A stretch of DNA of 64,000 nt, from assembly GCF_014837245.1 (NCBI RefSeq), contig NZ_JACYFU010000001.1, forward strand, positions 868,001 to 932,000, in the 5' to 3' direction. The stretch comes from Devosia oryzisoli. Lineage in GTDB: Bacteria; Pseudomonadota; Alphaproteobacteria; Rhizobiales; Devosiaceae. This document shows, piece after piece, positions 18,786-27,800 of the stretch. Both the position numbers and the translations under genes were made by a program. The notes under the pieces were generated by a model. That model saw nothing but the letters and a program-made list of their open reading frames with translations, was not told the DNA's origin and made no database searches. Every line of letters starts with the position of its first letter. The first letter of the stretch is position 1.

Positions 18786-18808
18786 ATTGCCCGGCGTGTC
18801 CGGGCAAT
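18786..18808. repeat. REP-like palindrome (ATTGCCCGG hairpin)
   Basis: A perfect 9-bp inverted repeat ATTGCCCGG / CCGGGCAAT with loop CGTGT sits in the 115-base gap between accC and aat. Palindromes of this ATTGCCCGG type are widely scattered in Rhizobiales genomes. Without a T-run it looks like a dispersed repeat rather than a terminator. Confidence 0.55.
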
Positions 18809-18827
18809 CCACCTTCGGGTATCAGTC

Positions 18828-19460
18828 ATGACCCGCCCCGACCCCTTCGATCTCGAGATCACGCCCGAGCTGATCGTCCGTGCCTACCGGGCCGGCATCT
18901 TCCCCATGGCGGAGGATGCGGCGGACGAAAACCTGTTCTGGGTCAGCCCCGAACAGCGGGGCATCCTGCCGCTCGAGGGCTTCCATCTCAGCCGCAGCCT
19001 GCGCAAGGCGATGCGCAGGAACGGCTGGGTCGTTCGGGTCGACACCGACTTCCCTGCCGTCATCGAGGCCTGCGCCAGCGTCGGCGAAGACCGTGACACG
19101 ACCTGGATCAACGGCACCATCCGCCGCGTTTATGGTCAGCTGTTCGACCAGGGCGTCGCGCACACTGTGGAGGTCTGGCACGGCGATGACCTCGTAGGCG
19201 GGCTCTATGGCCTCGCCATTGACGGCGCCTTTTTCGGCGAATCCATGTTCCACCGGCGCACCGACGCTTCCAAGATCGCCACGGCGCACCTCGTCGAGCG
19301 CCTCGTGGCGGGCGGTTTCCGGCTGCTCGACACGCAGTTCCTGACGCCGCACCTGGCCTCGCTCGGCGGCATCGAGATCCCCCGGGCCGAGTACGAGGAT
19401 CGCCTGGCCGCGGCCCTCAAGGTCAAGGCCAACTGGACGGCGTGGGACCGCCGGCCATGA
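18828..19460 (+). CDS. aat: Leucyl/phenylalanyl-tRNA-protein transferase
   Basis: Adds Leu or Phe to N-terminal Lys/Arg of proteins, creating N-degrons for ClpS/ClpAP, so it is functionally tied to the clpSA genes at the start of the window. It has 210 residues. Signature motifs are ELIVRAYRAGIFPMAED, FWVSPEQRGILPLE, TWINGTIRRVYGQL, VGGLYGLAIDGAFFGESMF and LLDTQFLTPHLASLGG. The start at 18828 is set by family alignment; the frame is open upstream but antisense-like. Its TGA overlaps the ATG of the next gene (ATGA). Confidence 0.95.
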   Translation: MTRPDPFDLEITPELIVRAYRAGIFPMAEDAADENLFWVSPEQRGILPLEGFHLSRSLRKAMRRNGWVVRVDTDFPAVIEACASVGEDRDTTWINGTIRRVYGQLFDQGVAHTVEVWHGDDLVGGLYGLAIDGAFFGESMFHRRTDASKIATAHLVERLVAGGFRLLDTQFLTPHLASLGGIEIPRAEYEDRLAAALKVKANWTAWDRRP

Positions 19461-20233
19461 CGCCTCCAGCCGATCTGCCGGAGAGCTTCAGTCCCCTGCG
19501 CGATCTCGCCTGGACGCCGATCACGCTGGGCCGGTCGTCGGCCGAGGTGTGGCGCATCACGCTGGGAGACGGCAATTCCGTCTTCGTCAAGGCCGAGCCG
19601 AACCACCCGCTGGCCGAGCTTCCCGGCGAGATCGAGCGCCTCAACTGGCTCACCCGCATGGGCTTCAAGGCGCCCCGGGTGATCGACGCCGAACAATCGG
19701 CAGAGCGGACCTGGTTGCTCATGAGCGCGGTCCCGGGACGCGATCTCACCCACCACATCGCCGACCCAGGACTTGTCGTCCGGACCTACGCCCAGGGCCT
19801 CAAGCGCCTCCACGCGCTCGATCCGACGCACTGCCCGTTCGACCACGGTACCGCGGCGCGGCTCGAGGATGCGCGCCTGCGTCTGGCGGCGAACCTCGTC
19901 GACGAGGACGACTTCGATACCGACCACATTGGCTGGAGCGGCGTCCAGGTCCTCGACTGGCTGGCGGACAACCCGCCGCCAACCGGTGCACCAACGGTTA
20001 CGCATGGCGACAGCTCTGCCCCAAACCTCCTTGCCCTCGATGGCCGCTTTTCCGGCATCGTTGATTGCGGACGCCTGGGTGTAGCCGATGCCTGGCAGGA
20101 CCTGGCGCTGGCCTGCCGCAGCATCGCCTACAATGTCGGGCAGCAGCACGTCGCGCCCTTCCTGGCTGCCTATGGCGCGGAATGGGACGAGACCAAATAC
20201 CGCTACTACTGCACTCTCGACGAAATGTTCTGA
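19457..20233 (+). CDS. APH(3')-type aminoglycoside phosphotransferase-like kinase
   Basis: A 258-residue protein with the APH(3')/APH-fold kinase layout. The ATP-contacting lysine is K45 (VFVKAE), the Brenner motif is THGDSSAPN with catalytic D185 and N190, and the magnesium Asp is D203 in IVDCGRLGVADAWQDLALACRSI. This C-terminal block is close to the APH(3') consensus and not the choline- or homoserine-kinase pattern. Known family members phosphorylate the 3'-hydroxyl of kanamycin/neomycin-type drugs; whether this chromosomal copy does is unproven. The ATG overlaps the aat stop by 4 bases. Base composition matches the surroundings, so recent transfer is not evident. Confidence 0.8.
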   Translation: MTPPADLPESFSPLRDLAWTPITLGRSSAEVWRITLGDGNSVFVKAEPNHPLAELPGEIERLNWLTRMGFKAPRVIDAEQSAERTWLLMSAVPGRDLTHHIADPGLVVRTYAQGLKRLHALDPTHCPFDHGTAARLEDARLRLAANLVDEDDFDTDHIGWSGVQVLDWLADNPPPTGAPTVTHGDSSAPNLLALDGRFSGIVDCGRLGVADAWQDLALACRSIAYNVGQQHVAPFLAAYGAEWDETKYRYYCTLDEMF

Positions 20234-20241
20234 CGCCAGCG

Positions 20242-20739
20242 TCAGCCTTGTAGCTTGAAGGCCAGCGTGGTCAGCCAGTCATCCGGGTCAGGCACAGTCG
20301 ACGGGTCCGTTTCGTAGATTTCCAGACGACAGGCGAAATGATCGCCGTCCGGCTTCTCCACCATGTCGAAAGGCTGCTGGGTCAGGCGCGACCAGCCAAT
20401 CAGCATCCCCGTCACCTGTTCGAGCGCATCGTAGTGTCCCGTCCAGGAGAGAGACATGAAGCGTCCGCCGGGCAAGGTTCCGGTCCGAACACGACCCATC
20501 TCCGGTCCTGCACCGGTCAGGGGAATGCCGGCCTCAACGTCGAGCGTGTCGGCCATGTCGATGCGCCGGTAGTTGTAGAACGGCGCCCCCGCCGCCTCCA
20601 GCCCGTGCTTGTCGAGATAGGCGAACAGAGCCGGGAAGCCCTCGTCGGCCGGCGTCTTCATCTGGTCCATGCGGACCGTGAACGGCACGTAGGCGTAGGG
20701 TATGGCCGGGCGGTCGATAATCTTGGGCAATGTCATCAT
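20242..20739 (-). CDS. GyrI-like (effector-binding) domain protein
   Basis: A 165-residue single-domain protein resembling the GyrI-like small-molecule-binding/SRPBCC-related effector domain that occurs fused to AraC/MerR regulators. It begins MTLPKIIDRPAIPYAYVPFTV, includes FPALFAYLDKHGLEAAGAPFYNYRRI and ends with an acidic stretch ETDPSTVPDPDDWLTTLAFKL. No DNA-binding domain is attached. The start at 20739 has GGGAG 7 bases upstream. It ends 8 bases from the convergent APH-like gene. The ligand is unknown; stand-alone homologues have been reported as drug binders or cyclopropanoid hydrolases. Confidence 0.75.
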   Translation of the reverse strand: MMTLPKIIDRPAIPYAYVPFTVRMDQMKTPADEGFPALFAYLDKHGLEAAGAPFYNYRRIDMADTLDVEAGIPLTGAGPEMGRVRTGTLPGGRFMSLSWTGHYDALEQVTGMLIGWSRLTQQPFDMVEKPDGDHFACRLEIYETDPSTVPDPDDWLTTLAFKLQG

Positions 20740-20815
20740 GGAGCGTCTCCCTTGGCTGCAAATCTGCCTCAAGGACGAAGACGCATCCACCCGTTCGACA
20801 CGGACGGCGGAAATA

Positions 20816-21232
20816 TCAGCGTTGGTCCGGCGGCGGTACGCTGGTGCTGGTCTTGCACTCAATCAGCCACACGTCATAAATCGCGTGATCGACGGCATTG
20901 AGCGCAGGACTGTCAGCAAACATCCAGCCGGTGAAGATACGCTTGGACGACCCGTCCATATCCAACTGGTCCACCTCGAGGAAAGCCGAGGTCCGCTGCA
21001 AAGTGTCGCTGGCGGGCCGGTTATAGCAGGCGCGGGGCGTTATCTCGAGCGCGCCGAACAGCACGGTCTCGTCGATGTAGACGTCGAACTTGGTGATACG
21101 GCCGGTGATCTTGTCGAGACCGGCAAACGTGGCAATAGGATTGGCCAGCGTCTGCGCGGCAACCGGCGTCGCGATTGCGAAGGCAGCCGCCGTCGTCAGT
21201 GGCAGCAGCCACGCTGGGGAGGAGAAACGCAA
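20816..21232 (-). CDS. DUF2155 domain-containing periplasmic protein
   Basis: A 138-residue exported protein with a signal peptide ending at PVAAQ (about residue 26). The family-typical core is ATFAGLDKITGRITKFDVYIDETVLFGALEITPRACYNRP, then EVDQLD and FTGWMFADSPALNAVDHAIYDVWLIECK. DUF2155 proteins are conserved across Alphaproteobacteria next to the NDUFA12 homologue; their role is not settled. The start is a TTG at 21232 with a weak upstream AGG. It lies 13 bases after the NDUFA12-like gene and is probably co-transcribed. Confidence 0.88.
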   Translation of the reverse strand: MRFSSPAWLLPLTTAAAFAIATPVAAQTLANPIATFAGLDKITGRITKFDVYIDETVLFGALEITPRACYNRPASDTLQRTSAFLEVDQLDMDGSSKRIFTGWMFADSPALNAVDHAIYDVWLIECKTSTSVPPPDQR

Positions 21233-21245
21233 CAGGCCTGGTCCG

Positions 21246-21644
21246 TTATTCAGGCGACCATGGCTGGTAATCGCCCGTCACGCGCGGGCGCTGCCCCTTG
21301 TTGAGCAGGCTGCCATCGGGACGATACGCTGCAGCAGTGCCGGTCAGATTCGGCTGATGCGGCTTCTGCCACTCGCGTGCCGTATAGGTGGCCTTGCTGG
21401 GCGGCACGTCGATGCGGTGATGCATCCAGCCGTGCCAGCCGGGAGGAATGGTCGAGGCGTCGGCATAGCCGGCATAGGTCACGTAGCGGCGATTGGCCTT
21501 CTTGTCCTGATAATAGCGATTGCCGAACTCGTCCTCGCCGACGAACTCGCCAAAGCGCTTGATCCACAGTCGCGTGCCCCAGGTGTTACCACTCCACCAG
21601 GAGAAGATTTCAGTGAAGAGTTGCTTGAAGCCGGACTGTGCCAC
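21246..21644 (-). CDS. NADH:ubiquinone oxidoreductase accessory subunit NDUFA12 family
   Basis: Homologue of the mitochondrial complex I accessory subunit B17.2/NDUFA12, found as a separate gene in Alphaproteobacteria. It has 132 residues from the GTG at 21644. Conserved stretches are GTRLWIKRFGEFVGEDEFGNRYYQDK, RRYVTYAGYADASTIPPGWHGWMHHRIDVPP and KPHQPNLTGTAAAYRPDGSL. The alternative start is TTG at 21659. It leads the pair with DUF2155, far from the nuo operon, as is usual for this gene. Confidence 0.92.
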   Translation of the reverse strand: MAQSGFKQLFTEIFSWWSGNTWGTRLWIKRFGEFVGEDEFGNRYYQDKKANRRYVTYAGYADASTIPPGWHGWMHHRIDVPPSKATYTAREWQKPHQPNLTGTAAAYRPDGSLLNKGQRPRVTGDYQPWSPE

Positions 21645-21744
21645 GTGTCGATTCCACAAAGATTGGCGATCGTGGTGCGGTTTAGCATGGGCTATTGGGT
21701 GAGCCTAGACCTTGTTCGACGATTTGAGGCTGGCCGGGGCGGCT

Positions 21745-22320
21745 TCACTCACCGCGCAGCAGCGTCATTGCCGCGGAGATCACGCGGTCCTTCTGGGCAT
21801 CGCTCGTGCCCGCCAGCCCCTGAATGTGCAGACCCTGGTCGAGCGTCTGCAACATCTTGCCCAGCCCGGCCAGGTTTGCCGTCTTTCCGATTTCACCACG
21901 CGCGGCCGCGCTCACGAGGTTGCCCTGGTAGAGCGCTTCGATTTCGGCCGCCGCCGCCACCGCCTTTTCGAAGGCTGCTTCAGGCACGGTGTCCTTCTGC
22001 GTCAACGTATTGAGCATGAAGCAGCCATAGTACTGGCTGCCATATTGCAGGCTCTTGAGCACGGTTTCGATGTTGTCGAGTCCGAGCGGCTGGCGCGTCA
22101 GGATGTCCCGATATTCGGCCAGCAGGAAGCCGAGGAACCGCTCGAGCGCTGCCTCGTAGAGTCCCGCCTTGCCGCCGAACTCCTTGTAGAGACTGAACCG
22201 GTTGAGCCCCGTGTGATCCACGAGAGCGGCAAGGTGCGCCCCTTCGTATCCCTGCCGCCAAAACAGCTCCATGGCCCGATCCACCACGTCTTCGCGCACA
22301 TATCCCCGCGGCCTAGCCAT
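21745..22320 (-). CDS. TetR/AcrR family transcriptional regulator
   Basis: A 191-residue repressor-type protein. The N-terminal helix-turn-helix covers about residues 8-55 (VDRAMELFWRQGYEGAHLAALVDHTGLNRFSLYKEFGGKAGLY), and the C-terminal ligand domain contains GCFMLNTLTQKD, typical of the TetR_C_16/YcdC-like group. ATG at 22320 (MARPRGYVRE) fits family alignment. It is transcribed divergently from the kinase-MFS pair at 22435. Two direct repeats in the shared promoter region are candidate operators, so it probably controls itself and/or that pair. The ligand is unknown. Confidence 0.9.
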   Translation of the reverse strand: MARPRGYVREDVVDRAMELFWRQGYEGAHLAALVDHTGLNRFSLYKEFGGKAGLYEAALERFLGFLLAEYRDILTRQPLGLDNIETVLKSLQYGSQYYGCFMLNTLTQKDTVPEAAFEKAVAAAAEIEALYQGNLVSAAARGEIGKTANLAGLGKMLQTLDQGLHIQGLAGTSDAQKDRVISAAMTLLRGE

Positions 22321-22329
22321 ATCTAACCG

Positions 22330-22388
22330 ATCGTTCTGAAACCATTGACGGGCGCCGGGCACGACGTTATGCACTTATCGTTCTGAAA
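22330..22388. promoter_or_regulatory. Direct repeat pair, candidate TetR operator
   Basis: The 12-mer ATCGTTCTGAAA occurs exactly at 22330-22341 and again at 22377-22388, 47 bases apart, between the divergent TetR and kinase genes. The first copy lies 10 bases upstream of the TetR start codon. Exact duplication in a divergent regulator promoter suggests operators, but no palindrome centre is obvious. Confidence 0.5.
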
Positions 22389-22434
22389 TGATTTGGGCTC
22401 TGTGTCCAGTCCATTTCGAAAGGCTGGAGAGCGA

Positions 22435-23373
22435 ATGGACGCCAAACCGGACGAAGGCCATGCCCGAACCGCCGCCCGTCAAGCGCTGGGCTGGCCGCGC
22501 GTCGACAGTGTCCGTCGGTTCGGGACCGGTACATCGTTCTTCGTCTTCGAAGTTGTTTGCGGAACGCAGCGGGCGGTTGTCCGCATGGGGATTGATGCGC
22601 AGCGCTCAGTCCTCAAAGATGGTCTGGAGTTGTGGCAGCGTCTGGCGCCGCTCGACCTCCCTCTGCCGCGGATCTTCGCCGACGGCACGGACCAGCCTTT
22701 GCCGTTCACGGTGCTCGAGCGGCTGCCGGGCGTCGATCTCGGCGCCGTCATCCACACCCTCGGCGATCGCCAGTTGCGGCATATCGCTGCTGCAGTGGCC
22801 GAGGCGCAGCATCGGGTCGGCTCTCTGGGTGCCGGCAGCTCCTTTGGATACGCGGCGCGCCCCGGGGATGCACCCTTCGCGCGGTGGGATGAAGTGGTGG
22901 CCGCCAACCTCGACCGGTCACGGCGCCGCCTTGCGCAGCACGCCGTCTTTTCTCCCGACCACGCGGATCGGCTTCAGGCGAAGCTCGACGACCTGCGACC
23001 GGCCATGGCGCGGTTGCCCGCCCTGCCCTTCCTGCACGATACGACGACCAAGAACGTGATCATCGCGCCCCAGGGGCACCTCAGCGGCATCGTTGACGTC
23101 GATGATCTCTGCTACGGCGATCCTCGCTACGTCATAGGGCTGTCGCGGGCCGCTTTGATTTCTTTGGGGCAGCCCTTCCGCTATGCCGATTTTTGGCTCG
23201 CCGCCTCCGGTCTTTGCGAGGACACCGTCTCGGCCTTCTACACCCCGCTCTTCCTGCTCGATTTCATGTCCGAGCACGGCGCCGCCTTCAATGGTAACCA
23301 GCCCGTTTCGGACGCCGTCGAACGGGCCCGTATCGAGGGCCAGTTCTTGGCCGCTCTGGAAGCGTTGTCATGA
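22435..23373 (+). CDS. APH-fold phosphotransferase family protein
   Basis: A 312-residue kinase-like protein with the phosphotransferase (APH) fold. The N-terminal lobe contains FGTGTSFFVFEV and AVVRMGI; the C-terminal lobe has PFLHDTTTKNVIIAPQGHLSGIVDVDDLCYGDP. The catalytic loop reads LHDTTTKN rather than HGDxxxxN, keeping Asp and Asn but shifting the His. The metal-binding motif is DVDD in place of DFG/DxD. The substrate is unknown; the family includes macrolide, choline and fructosamine kinases. The start at 22435 has GGAG 5 bases upstream. Its end overlaps the MFS start (ATGA), so kinase and carrier are coupled. Confidence 0.8.
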   Translation: MDAKPDEGHARTAARQALGWPRVDSVRRFGTGTSFFVFEVVCGTQRAVVRMGIDAQRSVLKDGLELWQRLAPLDLPLPRIFADGTDQPLPFTVLERLPGVDLGAVIHTLGDRQLRHIAAAVAEAQHRVGSLGAGSSFGYAARPGDAPFARWDEVVAANLDRSRRRLAQHAVFSPDHADRLQAKLDDLRPAMARLPALPFLHDTTTKNVIIAPQGHLSGIVDVDDLCYGDPRYVIGLSRAALISLGQPFRYADFWLAASGLCEDTVSAFYTPLFLLDFMSEHGAAFNGNQPVSDAVERARIEGQFLAALEALS

Positions 23374-24557
23374 ACCTCCGCCGCTTTCTGGGCATCTACT
23401 ATGCCTATGCCTTTCTCTTCGATTTTGTCTTCGCTTACGCCATCTATACGGCCCTCTTCGAACTCGAAGGCCTTTCGACCACCCAGATTGGGACCCTGCT
23501 CGCCTTTTGGTCCTTGAGCGCGATCGTCCTCGAGGTGCCCTCGGGAGCGCTCTCGGATCACTTCGATCGCCGGCTCCTTCTGATCCTGGCGCCTCTTGCC
23601 AAGGCTTTGACCTTCGTCTGCTGGGGATTGGCTGGCGGCAATTTCTGGCTCTACGGCCTCGGCTTCTTTTTCTGGAGCCTCGGCCAGGCGTGGCAGTCGG
23701 GCTCGCGCGAGGCGCTGCTTTACGAGCGGATGGCCCACGCTGGACGCGCCGACGACTTCGACAAAGTCCTGGGTCGCGACAATGCCGCGGAGGGCCTTGG
23801 CATCGGCGCGGGCACGCTTCTGGGCGGTTTTGTCGGCTGGTTGAGTTTCGATTGGGCGATCTGGCTGTCCATACCGCCACTGCTGCTGGCGGCCGTCCTG
23901 GCCGTCTGGCTCAAAGACGTCCGTCGCGTGGGGTCGGCAGAAGCGGCGGAAGAGCCACCGGCCGGCGGCTACCTATCGCATTTCCGCGATGCCGTTGCCG
24001 AATTCCGGCGGCACGCCGATCTGCGCTTCGTCACTATCTATATGGCCGGCGGCCTCGTTGTCTTCGAACTGCTCGAGGAGTTTGACCAACTCTACTACAT
24101 AGCCACTGCCGTTCCCGTCTGGGCATGGGGCGTGCTTGCCGCTGGGATCGAGGGCGTCTACGCCTTGGCGAGCCTTCATGCTCATCGCCTCGCCGGCAGG
24201 CCCTGGCTGGCGTGGTTGTTGCCCCTCCTGGGCGGCACCTTGCTGGTGATCGCCTCCATCGGCGGTTCGCCGTGGTATGTCCTGGCACTCAGCGCTGCCT
24301 ACGTCATCGTGGCTCCCGTGACGGTGCTGGCAGAGGCACGGTTCCAGCGGATCATGGAGGGGCGGAGCCGGGCGACGACCACCTCCAGCCTCGTCATGGC
24401 TGAAAATGTGGTCGGTGTTCTCCTCACCCTCCTTTTCGGCGTGCTTGCCGATCGCCTCGGCATCCTTCCGGCCTATGGCTGGGCCGGCCTCTGCATGGTG
24501 CCGTTCGGCCTCTGGGTGTTCTACCGGCAGCGCCGCGGCGTCCGTGCAACCGACTAG
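23370..24557 (+). CDS. Major facilitator superfamily transporter
   Basis: A 395-residue inner-membrane carrier with about 12 membrane segments. The motif A region after helix 2 reads GALSDHFDRRLLL, and the central loop contains WLKDVRRVGSAEAAEE. YYAYAFLFDFVFAYAIY near the start and LEVPSGALSD resemble MFS proteins annotated as drug or tetracycline-type transporters. The substrate is not deducible. It is translationally coupled to the upstream APH-fold kinase and lies opposite the TetR gene, an arrangement often seen for resistance or detoxification cassettes (inference). Confidence 0.88.
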   Translation: MNLRRFLGIYYAYAFLFDFVFAYAIYTALFELEGLSTTQIGTLLAFWSLSAIVLEVPSGALSDHFDRRLLLILAPLAKALTFVCWGLAGGNFWLYGLGFFFWSLGQAWQSGSREALLYERMAHAGRADDFDKVLGRDNAAEGLGIGAGTLLGGFVGWLSFDWAIWLSIPPLLLAAVLAVWLKDVRRVGSAEAAEEPPAGGYLSHFRDAVAEFRRHADLRFVTIYMAGGLVVFELLEEFDQLYYIATAVPVWAWGVLAAGIEGVYALASLHAHRLAGRPWLAWLLPLLGGTLLVIASIGGSPWYVLALSAAYVIVAPVTVLAEARFQRIMEGRSRATTTSSLVMAENVVGVLLTLLFGVLADRLGILPAYGWAGLCMVPFGLWVFYRQRRGVRATD

Positions 24558-24561
24558 CCCT

Positions 24562-24570
24562 TGTGGATAA
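24562..24570 (-). promoter_or_regulatory. Consensus DnaA box upstream of nrdJ
   Basis: TGTGGATAA on the plus strand is TTATCCACA on the minus strand, a perfect match to the DnaA box consensus. It lies about 290 bases before the nrdJ start, within a small CCCTT/AAGGG hairpin after the MFS stop. DnaA control of ribonucleotide reductase genes is known in E. coli (nrdAB). A single 9-mer can occur by chance. Confidence 0.4.
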
Positions 24571-24707
24571 GGGCGGAGCCGTCACAAAGAAGTCGCAACA
24601 AATCCTGTTGACTAGGATTCGTGGGTGATTCCACGCCGGCGGTGCCGTCCAGCGCCGAAAACCCGCGTTATGGTTTCCACATGGTTATTCCGCCAAAAAG
24701 CATTTGC

Positions 24708-24723
24708 GTCCAAGCGCTTGGAC
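24708..24723. promoter_or_regulatory. 16-bp perfect palindrome upstream of nrdJ
   Basis: GTCCAAGC/GCTTGGAC is a perfect palindrome about 135 bases upstream of the nrdJ ATG. Its 16-bp length equals an NrdR box, but the sequence is not the AT-rich NrdR consensus. It is therefore a candidate site for an unidentified dimeric regulator. Confidence 0.4.
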
Positions 24724-24764
24724 TTGATTGCACAGGCAAAAGGCTTATCTACTACAGGTAGCCT

Positions 24765-24799
24765 CAGGCACGGGGTGCAAACACAAGCCCTTGTGCCTG
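24765..24799 (+). promoter_or_regulatory. Leader hairpin upstream of nrdJ
   Basis: CAGGCAC (24765-24771) pairs with GTGCCTG (24793-24799), extended by GGG/CCC inside. The loop side also contains the dyad CACAAG-CC-CTTGTG. It lies about 57 bases before the nrdJ start and has no T-run, so attenuation or mRNA stability is more likely than termination. I see no B12-box or other core motif of a cobalamin riboswitch. Confidence 0.4.
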
Positions 24800-24856
24800 G
24801 CGCGGAATCGGAGTGTCCTGATCTCAACACTTTAACCCACGACTTCCGGGACCATC

Positions 24857-27800
24857 ATGCGCATTGAACGTCGTTTCACGTCCGCCAACGCCGACCGCTA
24901 CGGCTCTATCGAATTCCGCTCGGCCACAAGCGAAATCCGCAATCCCGACGGTTCGGTGGTCTTTAAGCTGGACGACATCGCCGTCCCCGCAACCTGGTCG
25001 CAAGTCGCCACCGACATCATCGCGCAAAAGTACTTCCGCAAGGCCGGAGTCGCCAAGGTCCTCAAGAAGGTCGAGGAAAACGACGTTCCGTCCTGGCTGT
25101 GGCGCTCGGTGCCCGACGAGAAGGCGCTGGCCAAGCTGCCCGAGAACGAGCGCTACGGCTCGGAAATGGACTCCCGCCAGGTGTTCGATCGCCTGGCCGG
25201 CACCTGGACTTACTGGGGCTGGAAGGGTGGCTATTTCGACAGCGAGGAAGACGCGCGCACCTTCTTCGACGAACTGGCCTACATGCTCGCTACCCAGCGC
25301 GTCGCGCCGAACTCGCCGCAATGGTTCAACACTGGCCTGCATTGGGCCTATGGCATTGACGGCCCTGGCCAGGGTCACTTCTACGTGGACCCGTTCACGC
25401 AAAAGCTCGTCCAGTCCAAGTCGGCTTACGAGCATCCGCAGCCGCACGCCTGCTTCATCCAGTCCGTGGACGATGACCTTGTCAACGAAAACGGCATTAT
25501 GGACCTCTGGGTCCGCGAGGCGCGCCTGTTCAAATACGGCTCGGGCACCGGCACCAACTTCTCCAAGCTCCGCGGCGAAGGAGAAAAGCTCTCGGGTGGC
25601 GGCAAGTCGTCGGGCCTGATGAGCTTCCTCAAGATCGGCGACCGCGCTGCCGGCGCCATCAAGTCGGGCGGCACCACCCGCCGCGCCGCCAAGATGGTGG
25701 TGATCGACATCGACCACCCCGATATCGAGCAGTACATCAACTGGAAGGTGAAGGAGGAGCAGAAGGTTGCTGCCCTCGTCACCGGCTCCAAGGTGGTCTC
25801 CAAGCATTTGAAGGCCATCATGAAGGCGGCCGTCAATTGCGAAGGCAATGGCGACGATTGCTTCGACGTGGCGCTTAACCCCGCCCTCAAGCGCGAAGTC
25901 CGCGCCGCCAAGAAGGCCCTGGTCCCGGAAAATTACATCTTCCGCGTCATCCAGTTCGCCAAGCAGGGCTACACCGATCTCGAATTCCCCATCTACGACA
26001 CCGATTGGGATAGCGAGGCGTACCTGACCGTTTCGGGTCAGAACTCGAACAATTCCGTCCGCGTCACCGATGACTTCCTCAACGCCGTCGAGACCGATGG
26101 CGACTGGAACCTCATCGGCCGCATCAAGGGCAATGTCACCAAGACCCTCAAGGCCCGAGATCTCTGGGAACAGATCGGTTACGCCGCCTGGGCTTCTGCC
26201 GATCCCGGCATCCAGTACCACACCACCATCAACGAGTGGCACACCTCGCCCGAGGCCGGCCCGATCGTCGCGTCCAATCCGTGCTCGGAATACATGTTCC
26301 TCGATGACACGGCCTGCAATCTCTGCTCGGTGAACCTGCTGCCCTTCCGCAACGCGGATTCGAGCTTCAACACCGCCGCCTTCGAACACGCCGTGCGCCT
26401 CTGGACCATCGTGCTCGAAATCTCGGTGATGATGGCGCAGTTCCCCTCGCGCTCGATCGCCGAACGCTCCTTCGAATACCGCACGCTGGGCATCGGCTAC
26501 GCCAATATCGGCGGCCTGCTGATGACCTCAGGCATCCCGTACGACTCGGCTCAAGGCCGCGCCATTGCCGGCGCCATCACCGCGGTGATGACCGGCGTCT
26601 CCTACGCCACCTCGGCCGAAATGGCCAAGGAGCTGGGCCCCTTCAAGGATTACAAGCGCAACGCCAAGCACATGCTGCGCGTCATCCGCAACCATCGCAA
26701 CGCCGCTCATGGCAATGCGAACGGCTACGAAGCGCTCTCGATCAACCCGGTCGCGCTCGACCACGCCAATATCGGCGACGACAACCTTGCCACCCGCGCC
26801 AAGGCCGCCTGGGACGAAGCGCTGGCGCTCGGCGAAAAGCACGGCTTCCGTAACGCACAGGTTTCCGTTATCGCGCCCACCGGCACGATCGGCCTCGTCA
26901 TGGATTGCGACACCACCGGCATCGAGCCCGATTTCGCGCTGGTCAAGTTCAAGAAGCTCGCCGGTGGCGGCTACTTCAAGATCATCAACCGCGCCGTGCC
27001 CCCGGCCCTGCGCACTCTCGGCTACTCCGAGGACCAGATCGCCGAAATGGAAGCCTATGCCGTCGGTCATGGCAACATGAACCAGGCCCCGGGCATCAAT
27101 CCGGCCACGCTCCGCACCAAAGGCTTCACTGACGACAAGATCGAGGCGCTCAACGCCGCGATGAAGTCGGCCTTCGACATCAAGTTCGTCTTCAACCAGT
27201 GGACGCTGGGCGCCGATTTCCTGAAAACCCTGGGCGTCACCGACGAACAGCTCAACGATTTCTCCTTCGAACTCCTGCCGTTCCTCGGCTTCTCGAAGAA
27301 GGACATCGAGGCCGCCAATATCCACGTGTGCGGCGCCATGACCCTCGAGGGTGCGCCCTTCCTCAAGGATGAGCACCTGCCTGTCTTCGATTGCGCCACC
27401 CCGTGCGGCAAGATCGGCAAGCGCTATCTTTCGGTCGAGTCGCACATCCTGATGATGGCTGCCGCGCAGCCCTTCATCTCGGGCGCGATCAGCAAGACCA
27501 TCAACATGCCCAACGACGCCACTGTCGAGGACGCCAAGAACGCCTACATGCTGAGCTGGCGCCTGGCCCTCAAGGCTAACGCGCTCTATCGCGACGGCTC
27601 CAAGCTCTCCCAACCGCTGAATTCCTCCGTGCTCGCCGCCGCTGACGACGAGGATGACGAGGATCAGGTCGAGGCCATTGCCGCCCTGCCCGCCGCCGCC
27701 AAGACGGAAGTGATTGTCGAGCGGATCGTCGAGCGCCTGCGCGAACGCGAAAAGATGCCGGATCGTCGCAAGGGCTACACCCAGAAGGCCGTGGTCGGTG

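Noticed and set aside
24708..24723. NrdR box
   Set aside because: It has the right length and location but not the conserved ACAC...GTGT AT-rich sequence.
24558..24856. Cobalamin riboswitch before the B12-dependent reductase
   Set aside because: Neither the B12-box core nor the surrounding conserved stems are visible, and the region is short and partly occupied by other dyads.
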